Notes under the pieces: generated by a model
Database searches by the model: none
Told to the model about the DNA's origin: nothing
The model's input: the letters and a program-made list of their open reading frames with translations, nothing else
Translations under genes and position numbers: made by a program
Origin: Vicinamibacteria bacterium
GTDB taxonomy: Bacteria > Acidobacteriota > Vicinamibacteria > Fen-336
Assembly: GCA_035570235.1 (NCBI GenBank)
Contig: DATMML010000104.1
Location: forward strand, 1 to 37,669
Length of the DNA stretch: 37,669 bases
Direction of reading: 5' to 3'
In this document: piece by piece, positions 31,825 to 37,669 of the stretch
Position numbering within the stretch: position 1 is the first letter of the stretch
Layout of the letters: each line of letters begins with the position of its first letter

Positions 31825-33171
31825 CTAGCTCCGGATGAGGGCCAGGACCTCGTCGCGGCGGCCCTCCATGGCCTCGGGGGAGTCCGCTTCGAGATTCAGG
31901 CGCAGCAGGGGCTCGGTGTTGGAGGGCCGGACGTTGAAGTGCCAGTCCGGGTAGTCCACGGAGAGCCCGTCCATCCTCAGGAGCTGGGCGTCGCCGTACC
32001 GCTCTTCGATCTTGGCCAGGGCCGCGTCCACGTCCGCCACCCGGGAGTTGATCTCGCCCGAGATGTGATAGCGGGCGCGCAGGGGGGCCAAGACTTGGCT
32101 CAGCGGCTTCGCTTCCCGGCCCAAGAGCTCCAGCATCAGGAGGGCGGGGATCATGCCATTGTCCGCATACCAGTTGTCGCGGAAGTAGTAGTGGCCCGAG
32201 ACCTCGCCCCCGAAGACCCCGTTTTCGTCCCGCATACGCTTCTTGATGAAGGCGTGGCCCACCCGGTTCATGAGGGGCACTCCCCCCGCTGCTCTCACCC
32301 GGTCTGCCACCACCCGCGAGGCGCGCACGTCGTACACGATGACCGCCCCCGGCTGCCGGCGGGCAAAGGTCTCTCCCAGGAGGGCGGTCACAAAGTCGCC
32401 CGGCACGAAGGCCCCCGTGTCGTCTATGAAGAAGCAGCGGTCGGCATCTCCGTCCCAAGCGATGCCCAGGTCGGCCCCCTCCGTCACCACCCGCTCCATG
32501 ACGTGGCGGCGGTTCGCCTCCTGCAGGGGGTCGGGGGGATGGTTGGGGAACGTTCCATCCAGCTCGAAGAACAGGCGTACATCCTCCAGGGGAAGGCGGG
32601 GGAAGATCGCGCTCGCCCCCACCGCCCCCATGCCGTTGCCGGGGTCGAGCACCACCTTGAGGCGGGGCACCAAGGAGACGTCGATGAAGGACAGGCAGTG
32701 TCGCGCGTACTCGCCCCCGATGGAGCGGAAGGCGGTGGTGGGCTCGGAGCCGGGGTGGGGATCCGCGAAGCGCCCGGCCAGGATCGCTTCCTTGATCTCC
32801 TTGATCCCGGCGTCGCCGGAGAGGGGGAGCGCCCCCCGGCCCACCATCTTGATCCCATTCCACTCCGGGGGGTTGTGGGAGGCGGTGATCACGGCGCCCC
32901 CATCGAGGCCCTTCTCGGCCACGTAGTAGTAGAGCATGTCCGTGCCTACCATCCCGATATCCGTGACCTCGCAGCCCTGGGCGCTCGCCCCCTGGATGAA
33001 TCCCCGCGCGATCTCCGGGGAGGATACGCGAGCATCCCGCCCCACCGCGATCCCGCGGGCGCCCAGATACTCCACGAAGGCGTGGCCCACGCGGCGCGCG
33101 ACCTCCCCGTCGAGCTGAGAGGGGTAGAGTCCCCGGATGTCGTAGGCCTTGAAGATGCCGGGCTCGATCAT
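31825..33171 (-). CDS. manB: phosphomannomutase/phosphoglucomutase
   Basis: 448 residues of the alpha-D-phosphohexomutase family. The N-terminus reads GIFKAYDIRGLYP. The phosphoserine loop TASHNPPEWNG contains Ser98. Metal loop DGDADRCFFID is near residue 240. Sugar-specificity loop GGEVSGHYYFRD is present, and the phosphate-binding loop is RPSNTEPLLRLNLE. The GEVSGH form is shared by ManB/AlgC enzymes. It interconverts hexose 6- and 1-phosphates for sugar-nucleotide synthesis. It follows the nucleotidyltransferase by 10 bases, so the two are one unit. Confidence 0.93.
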   Translation of the reverse strand: MIEPGIFKAYDIRGLYPSQLDGEVARRVGHAFVEYLGARGIAVGRDARVSSPEIARGFIQGASAQGCEVTDIGMVGTDMLYYYVAEKGLDGGAVITASHNPPEWNGIKMVGRGALPLSGDAGIKEIKEAILAGRFADPHPGSEPTTAFRSIGGEYARHCLSFIDVSLVPRLKVVLDPGNGMGAVGASAIFPRLPLEDVRLFFELDGTFPNHPPDPLQEANRRHVMERVVTEGADLGIAWDGDADRCFFIDDTGAFVPGDFVTALLGETFARRQPGAVIVYDVRASRVVADRVRAAGGVPLMNRVGHAFIKKRMRDENGVFGGEVSGHYYFRDNWYADNGMIPALLMLELLGREAKPLSQVLAPLRARYHISGEINSRVADVDAALAKIEERYGDAQLLRMDGLSVDYPDWHFNVRPSNTEPLLRLNLEADSPEAMEGRRDEVLALIRS

Positions 33172-33181
33172 GAGCGACCTC

Positions 33182-34234
33182 TCAGGCGAGGCGGGAGAAG
33201 TCGGAGAGCGTGGAGTCCTCCCCCAGCACCGCCCCCCGCACGGCGGCGCTGCGGCCGATCCGCACCCGCGGGCCCAGGAGCGACCCCTCCACGTGCGCCT
33301 CGGGGCCTATGTCCACGCCCGCCCAGGCCACGCTGTCGCGCACCCGGGCCCCAGCCCCGACCCGCACGTCCTTCACGAGGACCACGTCCGGTCCGATCTC
33401 GGCCGAGCTCGCGATCCGGCATCCGGAGCCGACGTAGAACGGGCCCTCCAGCCGAACCCCCTCCTCGAGGCGGGCCCCCTCGTGGACCCAGCCCCCCCGC
33501 GTCCGGGCCCCGTCCAGCGGGACGGGGAAGCGGCCGGCCAGGATGTCGCGGTGCACCTGCAGGTACTTCTCCGGGGTCCCGATGTCGATCCAGTAGCCGC
33601 GGTGGACGTGGGCGCTCACGAGATCACCCCGGGCGAGGAGGGCGGGAAAGAACGCGCGCTCGATGGAGTGGTTGACCGCGGGCGGCATCAACTCCAGGAC
33701 CCGCGTCTCCAAGATGTAGATGCCGGCGTTGATGGTGTCGGTCGTGATCTCGGAGGGGCCTGGCTTCTCGATGAAGCGCTTCACCCGGCCGGAGGAGTCC
33801 GTCTCCACCAGGCCGTAGGCCGCGGGGTTGGGCACGGGGGCGAGCACGAGGGTGGCCGCTGCACCCCGGGCTTGGTGGCCCGCGATCACGGCCGAGAGGT
33901 CCACGTCCGTGAGGACATCCCCGTTCAGGACCACGGTGCGGGCATCCAGGAAGGGCTCCGCGTTCTTGACCGCGCCCCCCGTTCCCAGCGGGGTCTCCTC
34001 CACCGCGTAGCGGATGCGGACCCCGTGCGCGCGGCCGTCGCCGAAGATGGCCTCGATCCGCTGGGGCTGGTAGGCGAGGGAGAACACCACCTCCCTCACG
34101 CCTGCCCGGGCCAGGAGATCGATCTGATAGTGGAGAAAGGGGCGGTCCACGACCGGGACCACGGGCTTGGGAGTCGTGAGGGTCAGGGGGCGGAGTCTTG
34201 TTCCCTCGCCTCCGGCCAGGATCACGGCTTTCAT
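33182..34234 (-). CDS. sugar-1-phosphate nucleotidyltransferase with left-handed beta-helix
   Basis: 350 residues from the ATG at 34234. The nucleotide-binding signature AVILAGGEGTRLRPLT opens the protein, then KPVVPVVDRPFLHYQIDLL, ETPLGTGGAVKNA, VLNGDVLTDVD, FIEKPGPSEITTDTINAGIY and WIDIGTPEKYLQVHRDIL. Hexapeptide repeats follow (GSGCRIASSAEIGPDVVLVK in part). With phosphomannomutase next to it, GDP-mannose synthesis (mannose-1-phosphate guanylyltransferase) is the likeliest role. A glucose-1-phosphate substrate cannot be excluded. Confidence 0.88.
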   Translation of the reverse strand: MKAVILAGGEGTRLRPLTLTTPKPVVPVVDRPFLHYQIDLLARAGVREVVFSLAYQPQRIEAIFGDGRAHGVRIRYAVEETPLGTGGAVKNAEPFLDARTVVLNGDVLTDVDLSAVIAGHQARGAAATLVLAPVPNPAAYGLVETDSSGRVKRFIEKPGPSEITTDTINAGIYILETRVLELMPPAVNHSIERAFFPALLARGDLVSAHVHRGYWIDIGTPEKYLQVHRDILAGRFPVPLDGARTRGGWVHEGARLEEGVRLEGPFYVGSGCRIASSAEIGPDVVLVKDVRVGAGARVRDSVAWAGVDIGPEAHVEGSLLGPRVRIGRSAAVRGAVLGEDSTLSDFSRLA

Positions 34235-34265
34235 GGAGCGTGCATTTCGTTCTGCCGGGTCGAGG

Positions 34266-34293
34266 ATCATAGCACTCCCGGCGGGGAAGCCAA
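34266..34293 (-). promoter_or_regulatory. promoter of the nucleotidyltransferase-manB unit
   Basis: Minus strand: TTGGCT (34293-34288), 16-base spacer, TATGAT (34271-34266), leaving a leader of about 25 bases. It diverges from the promoter at 34341-34370. Confidence 0.5.
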
Positions 34294-34340
34294 AGCGTCT
34301 GTATCTGATTGGAAAAACGAGGGTTCGGCCCGGCCCACGT

Positions 34341-34370
34341 TTGACAGTCAGAGAGCCAATCGCGTATAGT
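34341..34370 (+). promoter_or_regulatory. near-consensus sigma70 promoter for the nucleotide-sugar dehydrogenase
   Basis: TTGACA (34341-34346), 18-base spacer, TATAGT (34365-34370). A ribosome site GGAGGT follows at 34404-34409. It makes this intergenic region a divergent promoter pair controlling two sugar-nucleotide units. Confidence 0.72.
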
Positions 34371-34435
34371 CGGCTGCTCCGGGCCCGTTCGGGCCTTCCC
34401 GACGGAGGTACAGCCTGGCCGACATCGCGGGCGAG

Positions 34436-35722
34436 TTGAAGCGAAGGATCGAGGCGGGTGAGGCGAGGATCGGCACCCTGGGGCTCGGCTACGTAGGCCT
34501 GCCCCTCTCCCTCGAGTTCGCCGCCTCCGGGCTCCAGGTCACGGGCTTCGACCTGGATGCGGAGAAGGTGGACGCCGTCAACCGGGGCGAGTCTTACGTG
34601 GGGGACGTGGCCTCCGCGCGCCTGGCCCCCCTCGTGCGCGGGGGCCGGCTCCGGGCCAGCCGCGACTTCGAGGAACTGGCCGGCTGCGACGCGGTGATCA
34701 TCTGCGTCCCCACCCCTCTCAGCAAGACCAAGGATCCCGACCTCTCGATGGTGGTGGACGCGGCGCGGGCGATCGCGCAGCGGCTGCGCCCGGGCCAGCT
34801 GATCGTGCTCGAGAGCACCACCTACCCTGGCACCACCGAGGAGCTGATCCTGCCCATCTTGAACGAGCGGGGACTCACGGTGGGGCAGTCCTTCTTCCTG
34901 GCCTTCTCCCCGGAGCGGGTGGATCCCGGAAACGCCCGCTTCAACACCCGTAACACCCCCAAGATCATCGGGGGCATCACCCCCGCCTGCACCCAGGCCG
35001 CGCGGGCGCTCTACGCGCGGGCCATCGACACCGTGATCCCGGTCTCCTCGACCCGCACCGCGGAGATGGTGAAGCTGCTCGAGAACACCTTCCGCAGCGT
35101 CAACATCGGCCTCGTGAACGAGGTGGCCTTGATGTGCGGCCGCCTGGGCGTGGACGTGTGGGAGGTGATCGACGCCGCGGCCAGCAAGCCCTTCGGCTTC
35201 ATGCCCTTCTATCCGGGCCCCGGGCTGGGTGGCCACTGCATTCCCATCGACCCCCTGTACCTCTCCTGGAAGCTCAAGACCCTGAACTACCGGGCTCGCT
35301 TCATCGAACTGGCGGGGGAGATCAACTCCGAGATGCCGGAGCACGTCTGCTCACGGGTAGCCGATGCCCTCAACCAGCGGGAGCGATCGGTCAAGGGGAG
35401 CCGGATCCTGATTCTGGGCGTGGCCTACAAGCGGGACAGCGACGACGTCCGGGAGTCTCCCGCCCTGGACGTCCTGCGCATCCTGGAGAGCCGGGGGGCC
35501 CGCGTCAGCTACAATGACCCTCGGGTCCCGGAGCTGCGGTTGAACGAGGTAACCTTCCGCTCCCAGGAGCTCATCCCCGCGGTCCGGGCGGCGGACCTGG
35601 TGGTGATCGTGACCGACCACTCGTCCTACCCTTACGCGGAGATCGTGGAGGCCGCGGCCCTGATCGTGGACACCCGCAACGCCACCAAGCCCATCGTGTC
35701 GGACAAGATCCTCAAGCTCTGA
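34436..35722 (+). CDS. nucleotide-sugar dehydrogenase (UDP-GlcNAc/ManNAc 6-dehydrogenase type)
   Basis: 428 residues from the TTG at 34436. However, GGAGGT at 34404-34409 is ideally placed for a CTG at 34415, which would add seven residues (LADIAGE). The Rossmann motif is GTLGLGYVGLPLSLEF. SSTRTAEMVKLLENTFRSVN is the central hinge helix. The catalytic Cys268 is in GPGLGGHCIPIDPLYL, and the C-terminal nucleotide domain has ILGVAYKRDSDDVRESPAL. The enzyme oxidises UDP-HexNAc or UDP-Glc at C6 in two steps for surface polysaccharide. The GHCIPIDP form fits the WecC/TviB/WbpA group. Confidence 0.9.
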   Translation: MKRRIEAGEARIGTLGLGYVGLPLSLEFAASGLQVTGFDLDAEKVDAVNRGESYVGDVASARLAPLVRGGRLRASRDFEELAGCDAVIICVPTPLSKTKDPDLSMVVDAARAIAQRLRPGQLIVLESTTYPGTTEELILPILNERGLTVGQSFFLAFSPERVDPGNARFNTRNTPKIIGGITPACTQAARALYARAIDTVIPVSSTRTAEMVKLLENTFRSVNIGLVNEVALMCGRLGVDVWEVIDAAASKPFGFMPFYPGPGLGGHCIPIDPLYLSWKLKTLNYRARFIELAGEINSEMPEHVCSRVADALNQRERSVKGSRILILGVAYKRDSDDVRESPALDVLRILESRGARVSYNDPRVPELRLNEVTFRSQELIPAVRAADLVVIVTDHSSYPYAEIVEAAALIVDTRNATKPIVSDKILKL

Positions 35723-35734
35723 GGAGCTCCCTCC

Positions 35735-36331
35735 TTGAACCTCCCCAACGCGCTCACGGTGCTGCGGATCTTCCTGGTTCCCGTCCTGGTGGTCGTGCTC
35801 CTGACCCGGGCCGAGGGAGGCCTGTTCCTGGGGGCGGGGATCTTCGGCCTGGCCGTGCTCACGGACTACCTAGACGGCTATTTCGCCCGCCGTCGCAACC
35901 AAGTCACGCGCCTGGGGATCCTGCTCGACCCCATCGCGGACAAGCTCCTGACTGCGGCCGCTTTCCTGTCCCTGGTGGAGATGGGCCTCGTCCACGCCTG
36001 GATGGTGATGATCATCTTGGGCCGCGAGCTGGCGGTGACCGGCCTCAGGAACGTGGCCGCGGGCCGGGGCGTGCTCATCCCCGCCTCCCCCCTGGGGAAG
36101 GGCAAGATGGTCTCCCAAGTGACCGCCATCTTCATGTTGCTCTTGTCCCGACCCTTCCCGGTCCTGGACGTGCCCGCGCAACTCGTGCTGTGGGTGGTGG
36201 TGGGGCTGACCGTGCTCTCGGGGGTCGACTATTTCTGGCGCTTCGGGCGGGGGATCCTGAGGGGAAGCCCCGCGCCGCCCGAGCCGGGGCCGCCCTCGTT
36301 GCGGCCCACCGCGGAGGCGCGCCTCAAGTGA
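35735..36331 (+). CDS. pgsA: CDP-diacylglycerol-glycerol-3-phosphate 3-phosphatidyltransferase
   Basis: 198 residues from a TTG preceded by GAGGAG. The N-terminus NLPNALTVLRIFLVPVLVVV is typical. The CDP-alcohol phosphotransferase motif spans residues about 44-70, with DYLDGYFARR followed by GILLDPIADK, so all conserved Asp, Gly and Arg residues are present. There are four to six membrane helices and a Pro-rich tail. It makes phosphatidylglycerol phosphate in the inner membrane. It follows the dehydrogenase by 12 bases. Confidence 0.93.
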   Translation: MNLPNALTVLRIFLVPVLVVVLLTRAEGGLFLGAGIFGLAVLTDYLDGYFARRRNQVTRLGILLDPIADKLLTAAAFLSLVEMGLVHAWMVMIILGRELAVTGLRNVAAGRGVLIPASPLGKGKMVSQVTAIFMLLLSRPFPVLDVPAQLVLWVVVGLTVLSGVDYFWRFGRGILRGSPAPPEPGPPSLRPTAEARLK

Positions 36332-36342
36332 GGGCGCGCCCT
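36314..36342. terminator. two tandem GGCGCGCC palindromes at a convergent gene end
   Basis: GAGGCGCGCCTC (36314-36325, inside the pgsA 3' end) and AGGGCGCGCCCT (36331-36342, starting on the pgsA stop) are each perfect 12-bp palindromes sharing a GGCGCGCC core. They sit in the 15-bp gap before the end of the LysM gene. They may act together as a bidirectional stop, but they have no T-runs. Confidence 0.4.
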
Positions 36343-36346
36343 TGTC

Positions 36347-37510
36347 TCAGCGGAGTTCGACCTCGTCCCCCACGACCATAGCGTCGTTGCTGTAGGTCAC
36401 CTTGGCCGTGGCGGTCCGATCCCGGACCGCGACCACGGCCAGCTCGCCGAGGATGGCGCGCGGGGTGGGCACATTCGGGTAGACGATGCGATACACGGTG
36501 AAGATGTTCCCCGGGGCCACGCCGGCCTCCGTGCCCGCGTCGATGGTGACGAACTGGCCCTCCGCCGCGGTGGCGACGTCCTCGGCGATGTCCACGATGT
36601 ACTGGTGGAGCTTGCCCGAGGGGGGGGTCGTGCGCGTGGCGGGCGGGCGGGTGAGGATCAGGGGCACGTTAACCTTCTCCTGCGGCTTCAGATAGGAATC
36701 CTCGAGGATGTCGTAGCAGGCCTGCTCGATGACGGCGGCGGCGCTCTTTTCCTGGACCACGATCACCCGCGCCCAGCCCCGGGTGTGGATCTTGGTCCCG
36801 ATGGTCGACCCCGTCACCGGGTGCTTGACGCTGTAGCCGACCTGGTGGATCGTGTAGACCTCACCGGCCTTGAGCCCCGCGTTGCTGCCCTTGTTCAGGT
36901 ACACGATGTCGTTGGTGGTCTGGGCGATCTTGGCCACGCCCTGTTCGTTGCCGATGATGCGAAGGCTCTCGTCCTCATGGTTCGACACCACGTAGTCCGC
37001 GCACTGGAGGGTCATCTCCTCGGTGATGGGCACGAGGACCGGGCCTTGCCCCCGGCCCCCCGCCCCCCCCTTCTCGCCCGCGCCCGCCTTCTCACCCGCG
37101 CCTGGCCCCGTCTCTCCTCCCGGCCCCCCCGCCTCCCCTGCCTTCTCGGCCACCAGGGCCACCTTGGGCAGGACCAGGGGGTCGCCGGGATAGATCCAGT
37201 GCGCGTCGGTGATGTACTTGTTCTGGTCCCAGATCTGGGGCCAGAGATAGGGGTTGTTGAGGAAGCGCTTGGACAGGTCCCAGAGGGTGTCGTTCTTCTC
37301 GACGATGTAGTAGGTCGCCCCTTCCGGGATGCTCGTGGGGTACTTGTTTCTCGACCAATGGGTGACCACGGTCGCGGGGCCGGTCTGCAGCCCGGTGGTG
37401 GCCGCCGGCGCCGAGGCCGGTTTGGTCTTGGCCGGGGCGTCCTGGGCGACGGCCGAGCCAAGGACGAGCGTGAATATGGCGAGACCAGAGAAAATTTCCT
37501 TAGATCTCAC
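36347..37510 (-). CDS. exported LysM-domain protein
   Basis: 387 residues from the GTG at 37510, which has GGGAGGT a few bases upstream. It gives a signal peptide, MRSKEIFSGLAIFTLVLGSAVA then QD. An Ala/Pro/Thr-rich stretch precedes the LysM domain at about 65-115 (YYIVEKNDTLWDLSKRFLNN, IYPGDPLVLP). A low-complexity Gly/Glu/Ala linker follows. Then come two related beta-rich repeats, each with a GxxAGLxxGxxxTxY core: NKGSNAGLKAGEVYTIHQVG and DAGTEAGVAPGNIFTVYRIV. It probably binds peptidoglycan in the periplasm. No catalytic domain is seen. Confidence 0.88.
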   Translation of the reverse strand: MRSKEIFSGLAIFTLVLGSAVAQDAPAKTKPASAPAATTGLQTGPATVVTHWSRNKYPTSIPEGATYYIVEKNDTLWDLSKRFLNNPYLWPQIWDQNKYITDAHWIYPGDPLVLPKVALVAEKAGEAGGPGGETGPGAGEKAGAGEKGGAGGRGQGPVLVPITEEMTLQCADYVVSNHEDESLRIIGNEQGVAKIAQTTNDIVYLNKGSNAGLKAGEVYTIHQVGYSVKHPVTGSTIGTKIHTRGWARVIVVQEKSAAAVIEQACYDILEDSYLKPQEKVNVPLILTRPPATRTTPPSGKLHQYIVDIAEDVATAAEGQFVTIDAGTEAGVAPGNIFTVYRIVYPNVPTPRAILGELAVVAVRDRTATAKVTYSNDAMVVGDEVELR

Positions 37511-37600
37511 TGCCGACCTCCCGCACGAGTCCGGCCCGTGCCCTGCACTCCACGAGTGCGTAGCCAAAAAAGGTGGATCCCACACCCGGGAATTGGGTGC

Positions 37601-37630
37601 ACGTTAGCAGGAAAAAGGTCCGGCCGTCAA
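37601..37630 (-). promoter_or_regulatory. possible promoter of the LysM gene, with upstream palindrome
   Basis: Minus strand: TTGACG (37630-37625), 18-base spacer, TAACGT (37606-37601). The -35 is good and the -10 is poor. An 11-bp palindrome AAGTGACACTT (37651-37661) lies just upstream of the -35 and could be an operator. Confidence 0.38.
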
Positions 37631-37669
37631 GGGCTTTTTTGAAGATTCTAAAGTGACACTTGAGCTTAT

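Noticed and set aside
33182-35344. 720-residue minus-strand gene
   Set aside because: Only the part from 34234 down has nucleotidyltransferase motifs; the rest is antisense to the dehydrogenase and has shadow composition.
1-37669. CRISPR array, phage or integrative element spanning the window
   Set aside because: No regularly spaced repeats, integrase, phage structural genes or att-like duplication at the tRNA-Gly were found.

Overview
The window is a high-GC bacterial chromosome segment, tightly packed with genes. Many starts are GTG, TTG or possibly CTG, and many neighbouring genes overlap by a few bases. There is no rRNA and no organism-specific marker. The heat-shock operon order hrcA-grpE-dnaK-dnaJ-prmA-rsmE, a bactofilin, a TPR-AIM24 protein, PilT and zinc-ribbon envelope proteins suggest an uncultured Acidobacteriota-like soil or sediment bacterium. 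That assignment is inference.

Region 1 (1-1830) is accessory. It holds the 3' end of an IS110/IS1111-type transposase, a probable guide-RNA region behind it, a hicB-hicA toxin-antitoxin pair, a gene-free stretch with three perfect hairpins, and a small cysteine-rich lipoprotein.

Region 2 (2031-6138) is envelope quality control: a YfgM-like TPR membrane protein, the SppA protease and, convergent to them, a zinc-ribbon/TM/TPR/gluzincin fusion.

Region 3 (6316-14281, + strand) holds a GHMP sugar kinase, an EF-P with an Asn at the modified-Lys position, thymidine kinase, an unknown protein and RNA 3'-phosphate cyclase. These lead into a translationally coupled envelope cluster: LolB/DUF4292-like lipoprotein, LolD-like ATPase, a 50-residue one-TM protein, LolA and a secreted HExxH protein. 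A DUF4870 membrane protein follows from its own promoter. The coupled Lol-like cluster without a LolC/LolE permease is the best candidate here for something undescribed.

Region 4 (14358-23024, - strand) is one probable operon, ilvE-pilT-recX-alaS-lytic transglycosylase-TPR/AIM24, driven by a near-consensus sigma70 promoter at 21998-22026. Upstream of it lies a small soluble Ser/Thr kinase ending in a zinc ribbon.

Region 5 (23228-29591, - strand) is the heat-shock operon, with a clear promoter but no convincing CIRCE. Region 6 (29654-31813, - strand) holds an aldehyde dehydrogenase, a bactofilin and tRNA-Gly(CCC) with its promoter.

Region 7 (31825-37669) is sugar-nucleotide and surface polymer metabolism: phosphomannomutase/phosphoglucomutase and a sugar-1-phosphate nucleotidyltransferase. 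These diverge from a nucleotide-sugar dehydrogenase and pgsA, which converge on a LysM-domain protein.
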